Origin: QHCE01 sp038260095
Lineage (GTDB): Bacteria; Actinomycetota; Actinomycetes; Mycobacteriales; QHCE01
Direction: 5' to 3'
DNA: 28,717 bases
Assembly: GCA_038260095.1 (NCBI GenBank)
Contig: JBBSOC010000024.1
Location: 1-28,717 of the forward strand
Shown: piece by piece, positions 1 to 8,001 of the stretch
Numbering within the stretch: position 1 is the stretch's first letter
Layout of the letters: each line of letters starts with the position of its first letter
Made by a program: the position numbers and the translations under genes
The notes under the pieces: generated by a model
The model's database searches: none
Told to the model about the DNA's origin: nothing
What the model saw: only the letters and a program-made list of their open reading frames with translations

Positions 1-118
1 CATCACCGGAGTCTGCACCCGAATCGCTCAACGCATCCTTGCCCTCACCGCCGCGATCTGGCACAACGACACCCTCGGCCTCGCCACACGACGCTCACTC
101 ACCGCCTACGACCACTAA
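1..118 (+). pseudogene. IS982-type transposase, C-terminal end (cut by window edge)
   Basis: Reading from base 2, 38 codons stay open to a TAA at 116-118. The peptide contains the stretch AQRILALTAAIWHND and ends in LTAYDH. This is the characteristic tail of actinobacterial IS982-family (DDE) transposases, which cut and paste their own element. Only the tail is visible, so I cannot say whether the rest of the gene upstream is intact. The 219 bases after the stop contain no convincing gene. The right inverted repeat of the element should lie just after the stop, around 119-150, but I cannot define it without the left end. Confidence 0.6.
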
Positions 119-261
119 CCCCTTGGAATCAACCATCTAGTCAGATGGCGGCCATGAAGATCACGGGCCTTGGGGTGTCGTATCGCGAGATGGGCGCGAC
201 CAACGTTGATCATCGCGGGTTGTGTGGACAAATGATGTGTCTGCCGCTGATTCCAGTATAG

Positions 262-285
262 ACCGACCGAACCATGGCGATCACG
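262..285 (-). promoter_or_regulatory. orphan promoter-like element
   Basis: On the minus strand a run GGTTCGGTCGGTC is followed directly by TATACT, a near-consensus -10 box. The GGTCGGTC motif resembles half-sites bound by TetR-type repressors. No recognisable gene follows in the leftward direction before the transposase remnant; only a 33-codon frame without family resemblance is present. It may be the promoter of a gene lost through IS insertion. Chance cannot be excluded. Confidence 0.25.
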
Positions 286-337
286 GATCTACTGCGGGAG
301 TACCAGTACTTCCGCCCGTGGGCTGAACGAAACGCGC

Positions 338-1465
338 TCATGCCGCCTGAGTTCGTACGCGTAGGTATTCGACCAGGTTGACCAGCACGACTGTGACGGC
401 CAGCGCGCCGAGTGCGATCAGGGCGGGCAGGCGAGGCGCTAACGGCAGCAGCACGAGCACCACGGCCGCACCACCGAGCCTGGTCGTAGAGACCGTCCCG
501 AACATGCTCCACCTGGTGTACCCGAACGTGGCGAGGTACAGTCCGCAGCCACCGAACAGCAAGGCGGCGATAGCGACACCCATCCGCGCCTCGGGATGTG
601 CGACGACCTCGGCGATACCCACCGAGACCGCGATGATCGCCCCGATGAAGGACAGGTGACCGTAGGACAGCACGACGCGCAGGATGGTTGTCTGTACCGG
701 CGCGGTAGCCATCGAGTGGCGCATCGCGCTCGCCGCGAACACGAAGTAGAGCCACCACAAGGCACACGCCAGGGTGAATGCCAGGGCTACCGCGACCACC
801 ATCCCCACCGACAGACGGCTGGCGTTCGCGGCTGGAGTGCCGATCGCGACAATGGACTCGCCGATCGCGATGATCAGGAACAGCCCGAAGCGTTCCGGCA
901 GATGTGCGGAGTCGAGCCGGATATTAGCCAGCCGCTTGCGGGCCAGTGCGGGCACGCTGAGGTCGATTAGCGCCGCCAGCGCCCACAACGTCACCCGCGC
1001 CGGAACGGGCAGAAAGCCTCCGACCAGTAGCAGTGGGCCAGTCACGAACATGCCAATGCTGAACGAGTTGACCAAGACCTGTCGGTTGCGAAACACCATG
1101 GTCGCGCTCCGGAACACCAGAGCGGCCAACACTATGCGCAGCGCGAAGTACGCCCCGCCGTAGAGCACGCCCCGGTCATGGTAGGCGCCTGGGATGGCCA
1201 GTGCCATGAATAGGCCGCATAGGCCCACCGCGAAGATGCCGATCCGGCCTAGCGGATTGTCCACGTCGTGGGTATTGGCGTGCACGGAAGTGCCCACCCA
1301 GGCCCAGTAGGTCGGGATGAACACCACGAGTGCCTGCCCCAAGCCTCCCCACGAAGGGTGCGCGTGCAGCAGCGCCGACACTTGAATGACGGCGAAAACG
1401 AACACGAGGTCGAAGAAGAGCTCGGCCCAGGTAACTCGTTTCTCGGCCGATTCCGGCTGGTTCAT
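338..1465 (-). CDS. ltrA: LtrA family membrane protein (low temperature requirement protein A)
   Basis: This 375-residue, multi-pass membrane protein belongs to the LtrA family (PF06772), named after a Listeria gene needed for growth in the cold; its biochemical role is unknown. The N-terminus carries the family hallmark RVTWAELFFDLVFVFAV, and a second conserved block RFGLFLIIAIGESIVAIG lies near the middle. About ten hydrophobic segments run to the C-terminus, and the length is normal for the family. I chose the ATG at 1465 because GAGGAG lies 8 nt upstream. A GTG at 1474 is in frame but would overlap that ribosome site. The gene stands alone, with the transposase end downstream. Confidence 0.88.
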   Translation of the reverse strand: MNQPESAEKRVTWAELFFDLVFVFAVIQVSALLHAHPSWGGLGQALVVFIPTYWAWVGTSVHANTHDVDNPLGRIGIFAVGLCGLFMALAIPGAYHDRGVLYGGAYFALRIVLAALVFRSATMVFRNRQVLVNSFSIGMFVTGPLLLVGGFLPVPARVTLWALAALIDLSVPALARKRLANIRLDSAHLPERFGLFLIIAIGESIVAIGTPAANASRLSVGMVVAVALAFTLACALWWLYFVFAASAMRHSMATAPVQTTILRVVLSYGHLSFIGAIIAVSVGIAEVVAHPEARMGVAIAALLFGGCGLYLATFGYTRWSMFGTVSTTRLGGAAVVLVLLPLAPRLPALIALGALAVTVVLVNLVEYLRVRTQAA

Positions 1466-1536
1466 ATGCCCCACTCCTCGCCACCCGCTCCATCAGACAA
1501 GGACATCAGATCAGTCGAGGCAGGAACCGCAAGGGC

Positions 1537-1934
1537 TCACTGGTTGTCCTTGCGATAAATCTCCAAAATAGAAGGCCCCTGGAACAGGTACTGCGGTTGA
1601 GGCTCAGCGATGACCGCGTCGATGCCGAAGGTGCGGCAGTACTCCTCACCGAAGTGGCATCCAGTAACGGCAAACAGCACCAGTTTGGTGTTGTTGTCCT
1701 TGGCCACCTTCACGAGTTCGTCGAGGGTGTCACTTGCCAGGGTCTCGCCACAGACCAAAGCGACGTCGGTCTCGGCGACGATCTGTGGACTAAACTCACC
1801 GGAGACCACTGGCACGCCGAGGCGGCTACGCACGCGCGTTCGAGTTGAGCCTTGAAGTGCTTGCCGGACTCCTCGGTATGCTCGCTGTGCTTACCATCTT
1901 TCTGCCCCGCGACCACGACACTGCGCTCAACCAC
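1537..1934 (-). pseudogene. frameshifted Rossmann-like (possibly DUF364-type) protein
   Basis: Two overlapping minus-strand frames read as one protein broken by a frameshift near 1820-1835. The first part (from 1934) reads VERSVVVAGQKDGKHSEHTEE up to ERACV. The second part continues with RLGVPVVSGEFSPQIVAETD, then a CGETLASDTLDEL block and VVLF-type strand/helix alternation to IYRKDNQ. The second part resembles the C-terminal Rossmann half of DUF364 (PF04016) proteins, where TGxTLxNxTLxxLL is typical; this assignment is tentative. The first half of such a protein is missing, so the locus also looks truncated. It begins 20 nt after the amidase stop codon on the same strand. The downstream frame alone could be expressed from a GTG at 1833 as a 98-residue protein. 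Confidence 0.5.
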
Positions 1935-1954
1935 TGACGGTAGTAGTTCAGAAA

Positions 1955-4006
1955 CTACTGTCCGATCTGGACATCCGACGCCTTTACGTACACCAGCCGA
2001 TGGTTGTAGGAGATCAGATAGTAAAGGTCCTTACCTCTGATCAGTGTGTGGTTGCGCAGTACCCGCGCCCCATCGTAGCGGGCGTAGTAGTACGCCGCTG
2101 GCGTGATCTCTGCCAGCGGATACGCTTGACCAGCGGGAATGGTATATCGCGTCGGCGTTACCTCATCGGGTTTCGAGTCGATAGGCACACCGCTGGGGTA
2201 CTCATCGGGCCGCGGGAAAGCGACCCGGTAGACCGGAATGGATCCCTTGTTAGCCCGTGGCCGCACCACAAGATTGGTGACTGGCGTAGTTAGATTTCCG
2301 TTAGGATCTTTGAGCCAGGCTTTCTTGCCGCCATACCAGATGGCCAGCCACTGGCCACGCCGTTCCGCCACCACATAGCGGCGCCCGGCTACGGCTTTAT
2401 CCGACCAGTCCTGAATCTTATTCGTGCCAGCTGAACCGTCGGGTTGAAGATACGGATCGTTGAGGTAGGGCGCGTCATCACGCGGCTCTGTGCGCAAGTA
2501 GAGGAAGTTGGTAGATTTCGCAGGAAGATCTCGGCAGGGCTTGTCGTGCTTGTCGCTTGTACAGTCGCGAATTGCCTGAGTGTTTTTGTTGAAGTCCGGC
2601 CGAATGGCGACAACCCCTTGGTTTACCTCGCCCGCAACGACGCTTTGGGTTGTGTCAGCGTCACCGCGCACTAGGGCCATGTAGTGGTCCCAGTTCCAGA
2701 ACGCTCCCGGGTCCCAGTGTGCCCCAGCAATGCTGCTTTCATGGCCGTGGGTGATGTCCTCATGCCCCAAGATGTGATTGCGATCCAACGGTATCCCGTA
2801 TTTCTTCGCGAGATATCGCACCAGTTTGGCCGAGGAACGATACATCGCCTCGGTGTACCAGGTGGCGCCCTCGACGGCGTATCCTTCGTGCTCGATGCCG
2901 ATCGACTGCCTATTGATGTTCGCGTTAGCCGAGTGCCACCCTACGTCTTTGGTTGGCAGCATCTGGGTAATTTGTCCGTCACTGGAACGGATCACGTAGT
3001 GCGAAGAGTTAGCGGATTCCGGGTTTTGTAGCCACAAAATCGTTCCATCATATGTGCCTTCAGCGTCGTGGATAATGATGTAGCGAATTCGGTTTCCGTC
3101 CTTGGGCCGATTTGCTGTGGCATGGCAGCAGTAGTCGTTGGGGCCCGCTGTCAGTGGCTTTTCGTCGGGGCCTTTGGGTGGTGTCTGCTGGTAGATGGCG
3201 GGCACCAATCGGCAATTGGTCTCAGGGCACTCTGGCGCTGGAGCCTTACCCTCGGAGTGGCTCAGCTTGAGCGCCAAAAGCTTGCTCCGATTGGGAGCCA
3301 CTTTCGGCGTAGCGGACAGGTGGACCCGCTGGCCATCTAGAGTGATGCGTTCGGTATTCGTACCGAGCGTCTGATAGACGTCGTCGGTGAAGACCGTCGC
3401 GGTAGTCTGGTCAATCGTCCCGGAGTAGGCGGCCACCGCCGGATACCAGTCGCCGAGCTGGGTGGGAAGTTTGCCGCGGCCCAGCTGCCTGGCCTTGCTC
3501 GCCAACAACGCCGCCCCACCACGGACATTCTGCACCGGATCGCCGCGGAGGCGATCGGGGGAAAGCTTCAACAACCGCGCCGCGGCGGACAAAGTATTCA
3601 GCGCAGGATCATGGCGCACCGCTTCACTGTTTCTGACTGTGCCGTGATCAGGGTCCACATCAACTGCGGCACCATCAGTTAGGTGCATCAACCCGAACCC
3701 GCCGCTGCTACTTGGCTGCGCGCCGTGGTCGTCCCACCGGGTCAGCCGATACGAGACAGCCATCAACAGTTGCCGCGGCACAGCAAACTCCAGGGCGGCG
3801 GCGGTAAAAGCGTCCTGAGTGCGGTGGGATCCATCCTGGATAGTTGCCGGCATCATTTCAGTGGCTACAGTTTCAGTGGCTAAGGTTTCAGTGGCCGCAG
3901 TTTTATTGGCACCAGCATCCGATGCCGCCGGCCCGATCCCGATAATCAGGGTGACTGCCACAGCCAAAACCAGTGCACTACCTGGCCCGCGAGTACAGCG
4001 AATCAA
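1955..4006 (-). CDS. secreted N-acetylmuramoyl-L-alanine amidase (Amidase_2/PGRP) with lysozyme-like N-terminal region and SH3-like tail
   Basis: A 683-residue exported peptidoglycan hydrolase expected to cut the bond between MurNAc and L-Ala. Residues 1-30 form a signal peptide. Residues 36-50 hold a short TATET-type repeat encoded by three 15-bp units. Residues about 66-220 resemble a transglycosylase/lysozyme-like region (AVPRQLLMAVSYRL, GGFGLMHLTD). Residues about 303-436 are an Amidase_2 domain (PF01510) with the expected zinc ligands H313 (IIHDAEG), H415 (LGHEDI) and D432 (HWDPG). The last 200 residues hold SH3-like beta-rich segments (YLRTEPRDDAPYL, RGQWLAIWYGGKKAWLKD) that may bind wall or control access. 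The start is TTG at 4006, with AGAGG 6 nt upstream. The domain assignment is strong for the amidase and weaker for the flanking regions. GC appears lower than in nearby housekeeping genes. Confidence 0.85.
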   Translation of the reverse strand: MIRCTRGPGSALVLAVAVTLIIGIGPAASDAGANKTAATETLATETVATEMMPATIQDGSHRTQDAFTAAALEFAVPRQLLMAVSYRLTRWDDHGAQPSSSGGFGLMHLTDGAAVDVDPDHGTVRNSEAVRHDPALNTLSAAARLLKLSPDRLRGDPVQNVRGGAALLASKARQLGRGKLPTQLGDWYPAVAAYSGTIDQTTATVFTDDVYQTLGTNTERITLDGQRVHLSATPKVAPNRSKLLALKLSHSEGKAPAPECPETNCRLVPAIYQQTPPKGPDEKPLTAGPNDYCCHATANRPKDGNRIRYIIIHDAEGTYDGTILWLQNPESANSSHYVIRSSDGQITQMLPTKDVGWHSANANINRQSIGIEHEGYAVEGATWYTEAMYRSSAKLVRYLAKKYGIPLDRNHILGHEDITHGHESSIAGAHWDPGAFWNWDHYMALVRGDADTTQSVVAGEVNQGVVAIRPDFNKNTQAIRDCTSDKHDKPCRDLPAKSTNFLYLRTEPRDDAPYLNDPYLQPDGSAGTNKIQDWSDKAVAGRRYVVAERRGQWLAIWYGGKKAWLKDPNGNLTTPVTNLVVRPRANKGSIPVYRVAFPRPDEYPSGVPIDSKPDEVTPTRYTIPAGQAYPLAEITPAAYYYARYDGARVLRNHTLIRGKDLYYLISYNHRLVYVKASDVQIGQ
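3856..3900 (-). repeat. three 15-bp tandem repeats inside the amidase gene
   Basis: Three consecutive 15-bp units start with TTTCAGTGGC on the plus strand (3856-3870, 3871-3885, 3886-3900) and differ only in the last five bases. On the coding strand they encode the repeated ATET/ATE peptide just after the signal peptide of the amidase. Such in-frame repeats can expand or contract without shifting the frame and would change the length of a flexible linker. Confidence 0.7.
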
Positions 4007-4153
4007 AGTTCACCTCTGAAAATCGAATCCGCGGAAGCGGTTACATTCAATGTTCGAAACGAAGCGAGTTTAGCCCCTAAATTGCCTTGCAAACGCGGAT
4101 CGCCACCCAGTTAGCAGCATTATTTATCGACAAGACACAGCCATTGCGCCCGG

Positions 4154-5497
4154 TCAGGCCTCACGTAGGAAGCGGTCCAGCACGCGAGTGCCGAACTCCA
4201 ACGCGTCCACCGGCACTCGCTCGTCTACGCCGTGGAACAAGGCCGAGAAATCAAGCTCAGCGGGCAGCTTCAGCGGCGCGAATCCGAAGCAACGGATGCC
4301 TAGCCGCTGGAACGATTTCGCGTCCGTGCCGCCGGAAAGCATGTAGGGCAGCAACGTCGCACCAGGGTCCTCCGCCAAAATCGACGAGTGCATGGTGTCC
4401 ACCAGTGCTCCGTCGAAGGTCGTCTCCACCGGAGACAGGGCGTCCCACTCACGCTCTACGTCGGGGCCGAGAATCTCGGCCAGCTCACGCTCGAACGCCT
4501 CCTGGCGGCCGGGAAGAAACCGGCAGTCCACTGTGGCTTCGGCCGTGGACGGGATCACGTTCGCCTTGTAGCCAGCCGACAGCATTGTCGGGTTCGCGGT
4601 GTCACGCAGGGTTGCCCCCACGATCCTGGAGATGCCGCCCAGCTTCGCGATCGAGCCCTCGATGTCGTCCTCACCGAACTCCATGCCAGTAAGTTCAGTG
4701 ACCCCGGCGAGGAATTCGCGGACCGAGTCCGTCATAACGATCGGAAACCTGTGACGACCCAGTCTGGCGACCGCCTCGGTGAGTTTGGTTACCGCGTTGT
4801 CCTCGTGCACCATCGAGCCGTGGCCCGCCCGGCCGCGGACCTTCAGCTTCAACCAGCCGAGCCCCTTTTCCGCGGTCTCCACCAGGTAGGCGCGCACGCC
4901 GTCCTGCAGCGTGATCGAGAAGCCACCAACCTCACCGATCGCCTCGGTGCACCCTTCGAACAACTCCGGCCGGTGATCCACCAGCCAGTTCGCGCCCTGC
5001 CAACCGCCCGCCTCCTCGTCGGCGACAAAGGCGAACACGATGTCACGCTTCGGAATTATCCCATCCCGGCGCATCCGCCTGGCCGTAGCCAGCGTCATCG
5101 CCAGCATGTCCTTCATGTCGACCGCGCCCCGGCCCCACACGTAGCCGTCCTGTACCGCGCCCGAGAAGGGGTGCACCGACCACTCCGACGCGTCCGCGGG
5201 CACCACGTCCAGGTGGCCGTGCACCAACAGCGCTCCCCTGTCGGGATCTGATCCCTGCAACCTGGCGACGACGTTGCCCCTGCCCGGGCCCTGATAGCCC
5301 GACTCCACGTAGGTCGTCTCGAAGCCGACCTCGGCAAGCTTCTCCGCAACGTACTCGGCTGCCGCCCGCTCCCCCATCAACGTCGCCGGATCACCCGTGT
5401 TCGTGGTGTCGATTTGGATCAGCTCACTGGTCAGCGTTACCGCTTCCCGCTCAGCGAGTTCCAGCCCATCCACCATTGCCTGCTCCCTGTCGCTCAC
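4154..5497 (-). CDS. M20/M25/M40 family metallo-peptidase (carboxypeptidase/deacylase type)
   Basis: A 447-residue cytosolic di-zinc hydrolase of the M20 family, which removes amino acids from small peptides or acyl groups from N-acyl amino acids. The first metal motif VHGHLDVVP places H95 and D97. The bridging Asp is D127 in GRGAVDMKD. The catalytic Glu and a ligand are E161/E162 in VADEEAGG. The C-terminal SGGTDAKSF and LFHGVDERVPVD blocks supply the last ligand His. The length is normal and all ligands are present, so it should be active; the substrate cannot be read from sequence. The GTG start at 5497 has AGGA 7 nt upstream. An ATG seven codons further in also has a good AGGGAG site and could be the true start. 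It is transcribed divergently from the metallo-hydrolase next door. Confidence 0.9.
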   Translation of the reverse strand: MSDREQAMVDGLELAEREAVTLTSELIQIDTTNTGDPATLMGERAAAEYVAEKLAEVGFETTYVESGYQGPGRGNVVARLQGSDPDRGALLVHGHLDVVPADASEWSVHPFSGAVQDGYVWGRGAVDMKDMLAMTLATARRMRRDGIIPKRDIVFAFVADEEAGGWQGANWLVDHRPELFEGCTEAIGEVGGFSITLQDGVRAYLVETAEKGLGWLKLKVRGRAGHGSMVHEDNAVTKLTEAVARLGRHRFPIVMTDSVREFLAGVTELTGMEFGEDDIEGSIAKLGGISRIVGATLRDTANPTMLSAGYKANVIPSTAEATVDCRFLPGRQEAFERELAEILGPDVEREWDALSPVETTFDGALVDTMHSSILAEDPGATLLPYMLSGGTDAKSFQRLGIRCFGFAPLKLPAELDFSALFHGVDERVPVDALEFGTRVLDRFLREA

Positions 5498-5666
5498 CAG
5501 GCATTCCTACCACTGACACGATTGCCGGTCTGCGGGGGAGCGCTCGTCGATGACCTCAACGGCCACCGCCCCGAGCTGGTCTCCCCAAATGGTGAGGCGC
5601 ATTGGTTTTGCGCCAGGAGCGTACCCGGGTGGTGTGGCCTCACGAGTGTGGCTAGCGTCTGGTGTT

Positions 5667-6365
5667 GTGAGCATCATTGAGCTGCGCCCACACCTGTATC
5701 GGCTGGTGCTGGGGAGGTATCAGGCGTACCTGTGGCGCGATGAAGAGTCTGCCGTGCTCATCGATACCGGTGAGGTTGGTTCAGGGCCCCTAATTGAGGC
5801 CGCACTACGGCGGATCGGCCTCCTCCCGACTGAACTTGATTTCATAGTGCTCACACATTTTCACGATGACCATGCCGGGTCGGCGGCCGAGGTCAGCTCT
5901 TGGGGTGCTGCGCAGGTCATCGCGCACGCGGCAGATGCGCCTGCCATCCGCGGTGAGATGTCTGGGGCGCCGCCGAACTTCACTCCCTTCGAGCTTGAGC
6001 TGCATGCTCGTGTCGCCGCTGGACTCCTCCCCGCGCCGCCAGTTCGCGTTGATCACGAGGTTCGGGACGGTGATGTGCTCGACTTCGGCGGCGGTGCGCA
6101 CGTGATTTCGACGCCCGGCCACACCGACGGCAGCATTGCGCTGCACTTACCCGATCACAAGGTTCTGATCACGGGGGACATTGCCGCGGAGTACGAAGGT
6201 GAAGTGGTCCTCGGCGTGTTCAATCTGGACCGAGCCCAGTCTGCTGCCTCATTTCGCCGCCTCGTCGACCTTGATGTGGACGTCGCGTGTTTTGGCCACG
6301 GAGAACCAGTCATTGGCAACGCAAAAGCCCGCTTACGGCAGGTCGCAGCCGGGCTGGCGAAATAA
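5667..6365 (+). CDS. metallo-beta-lactamase-fold hydrolase
   Basis: About 232 residues with the metallo-beta-lactamase fold (PF00753). The zinc motif THFHDDHAGS gives H64, H66, D68 and H69. Further ligands are His in STPGHTDGS, Asp in LITGDIA and His in FGHGEP. This pattern is typical of glyoxalase-II-like and lactonase-like enzymes; the actual substrate is unknown. The frame is open from 5550, but the family-like sequence begins near the GTG at 5667 (SIIELRPHLYRLVLG), and no good ribosome site precedes any start. The upstream part (MTSTATAPSW...) has the composition of noise. A 170-bp gap separates it from the divergent M20 gene. Confidence 0.85.
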   Translation: MSIIELRPHLYRLVLGRYQAYLWRDEESAVLIDTGEVGSGPLIEAALRRIGLLPTELDFIVLTHFHDDHAGSAAEVSSWGAAQVIAHAADAPAIRGEMSGAPPNFTPFELELHARVAAGLLPAPPVRVDHEVRDGDVLDFGGGAHVISTPGHTDGSIALHLPDHKVLITGDIAAEYEGEVVLGVFNLDRAQSAASFRRLVDLDVDVACFGHGEPVIGNAKARLRQVAAGLAK

Positions 6366-6426
6366 TTAGTAGACATTAAACGACATTACGACCTGGGAAG
6401 CAAGTAACATGCCCGTAAATGGCGAG

Positions 6427-6462
6427 TTATCCGCTCGATTTGAGCATGTTATACTCTCGATA
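6427..6462 (+). promoter_or_regulatory. leaderless promoter of the nucleotidyltransferase module
   Basis: A near-perfect -10 box TATACT lies at 6450-6455, with a weak -35 (TTATCC, 6427-6432) 17 nt upstream. The ATG at 6462 follows the -10 by 6 nt, so transcription should start at or next to the A of the start codon. There is no Shine-Dalgarno sequence, which agrees with a leaderless mRNA. The 96-bp gap before the module is AT-richer than its surroundings. Confidence 0.55.
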
Positions 6463-7046
6463 TGCTCACGAGCGATCACTTAGATGAGGCGCTGCGCAGT
6501 CTCGGTGCAGTGCTGGAAGGCCGTGGAATCTCCAGTGGCATCCTCGTCGTGGGCGGAAGCAGCCTGCTGCTCTTGGGCCTCATCAAGCGTCCGACCGCCG
6601 ATCTCGACGTCATCGGCATAGCTAGCGACGGTCGATACAGCAAAGCCGAGAAGATCCCTGAACCACTCGCGAATGCAGCGCGTGATGTCGCCGCCGCGTT
6701 AGGACTACGCGACACTTGGCTCAACAACGGACCCGCATCATTATTCGACTTCGGATTACCCGAGGGCTTTGAGAGCCGAGTTCAGATCCGCCTCTACGAC
6801 ACGCTCGAGGTCCACATAGCGGGCCGCTTCGACCTTCTGTGCTTCAAGCTGTATGCGGCAGTTGATCACTTCGGCATCCGAGAGAGCAAGCATCTTGCCG
6901 ACCTCCGGGAGCTGAACCCGACGGAGCCGGAGCTTATTCGTGCAGCACGATGGACACGCACTCATGATCCTTCCGAGGGGTTTAAGGAGGAACTCATCGA
7001 GGTCCTCGCGATCTTCGGTGTGGCGGCGACCGATGCCGCCCTCTAG
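6462..7046 (+). CDS. nucleotidyltransferase (DUF6036/AbiEii-like), putative toxin
   Basis: A 194-residue protein with the start of a minimal nucleotidyltransferase fold. VGGSSLLLLGLIKRPTADLDVIG holds the GGS loop (31-33) followed by the metal-binding pair D47 and D49. A later LCFKLYAAVDHFGIRESKHLADL block fits the helix after the catalytic core in AbiEii-type proteins. Enzymes of this group move an NMP onto RNA, tRNA or protein, and several are toxins of type IV/VII toxin-antitoxin or abortive-infection systems. Its stop overlaps the start of the next gene by 14 nt, so the two are probably translated together. The ATG start is fixed by the leaderless promoter. Toxin function is inference; the fold is fairly secure. 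Confidence 0.72.
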   Translation: MLTSDHLDEALRSLGAVLEGRGISSGILVVGGSSLLLLGLIKRPTADLDVIGIASDGRYSKAEKIPEPLANAARDVAAALGLRDTWLNNGPASLFDFGLPEGFESRVQIRLYDTLEVHIAGRFDLLCFKLYAAVDHFGIRESKHLADLRELNPTEPELIRAARWTRTHDPSEGFKEELIEVLAIFGVAATDAAL

Positions 7047-7962
7047 CACAACACAATCCGTCCTGGCGGAGTACGAGCTGTCCCTTGCATGGGGAGCGTG
7101 GGTCGAGTTGGGGGTCTCGGGATGGCAACCGACACACGTTAATTGGGCCGTGGATCCAGAGCCACTTATCATTCACACCGCATACCTGGCGGATGCAGAC
7201 CCTCGGCTACGCGATGAAGCTTTAGACTGGTGTATCCAATACTGGCGCTACGTGTCCAAAGTGCGTCTCCGCAACCTCTTACAAGGCCGATCAGCGGAGG
7301 TGCTCGATGCGTGGGGGCCATTCGGGGCGACGGTCAACAAGCACTCGGGTAGCCACTGGCCGCTGGGAACAGAATCTTTTCCTTACCGGTTAACTGGCCG
7401 ATCCTCGCTGGATGCCATGGCGCAGCCATCGAGAGCATGGTTGCGCCTTCGGGCCATGTTTGGCCTCGGCGCACGCACTGAAATCCTGCGGTATTTTCTG
7501 TCAGATCATCCTCGCGCGACCGTAGCGACTATCGCGCAACACGTTGGATACGCCAAGCGTAGCGTCGCTGACGAGTGCGACTCACTGGAGAAAGCTGGCG
7601 TGCTAAAAGTTCAGCACACCGCAAACCGCTTCTACTACACGCTCGCTCACGGTGATGAATTCCGTGCGTGGGTGGGTGGCATCGCACCCGTGCAGCCGAA
7701 CTGGACAGCGCTATTGGCAGTCACCTCAACATTTGTCGCGCTGGAAGAAAGCGCAAAGTCACTGTCTCGCGATGCACTATCCGTCGAGGCGCACCGCGCG
7801 GCCCGGTTACTCGATGGCGCACTGGACACACTCGGTATTGAGCAGCGCCCGCGCCTCGCCGGCGGCAAAGACCACTGGCCCGTAGTGCGCGACTTCGCCA
7901 AACGCCACATGGCGGCGTGGGCTGCCGGAAAGTGGGGCACAACGGCACTGCCGCAGACATGA
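7033..7962 (+). CDS. winged-helix DNA-binding protein, probable partner/antitoxin of the nucleotidyltransferase
   Basis: A 309-residue protein with one clear winged-helix domain in its middle (about 148-205: EILRYFLSDHPRATVATIAQ, then a recognition helix AKRSVADECDSLEKAGV and the wing HTANRFYYTL). The N-terminal 140 residues (WGAWVELGVSGWQ, WCIQYWRYVSKVRLRNLL) and the alpha-helical C-terminus match no family I know. The ATG at 7033 overlaps the upstream stop, which points to translational coupling. The frame stays open further upstream, but that part is the shadow of the nucleotidyltransferase gene. By analogy with AbiEi/AbiEii pairs it may repress the operon and neutralise the enzyme, although AbiEi proteins carry their winged helix at the N-terminus, unlike here. 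Confidence 0.7.
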   Translation: MPPSSTTQSVLAEYELSLAWGAWVELGVSGWQPTHVNWAVDPEPLIIHTAYLADADPRLRDEALDWCIQYWRYVSKVRLRNLLQGRSAEVLDAWGPFGATVNKHSGSHWPLGTESFPYRLTGRSSLDAMAQPSRAWLRLRAMFGLGARTEILRYFLSDHPRATVATIAQHVGYAKRSVADECDSLEKAGVLKVQHTANRFYYTLAHGDEFRAWVGGIAPVQPNWTALLAVTSTFVALEESAKSLSRDALSVEAHRAARLLDGALDTLGIEQRPRLAGGKDHWPVVRDFAKRHMAAWAAGKWGTTALPQT

Positions 7963-8001
7963 GCTCCCGACAGGTCGTCATACATCTCTGACCTACGCCG
8001 C

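Noticed and set aside
210..767. 185-codon minus-strand open frame over the ltrA 3' end
   Set aside because: It is out of frame with ltrA, very Arg-rich and without family resemblance; a shadow of ltrA codon bias.
4388..5251. 287-codon plus-strand open frame antisense to the M20 peptidase
   Set aside because: The M20 gene on the other strand has all metal-binding motifs; the antisense frame is rich in His/Arg/Gln as expected from its complement.
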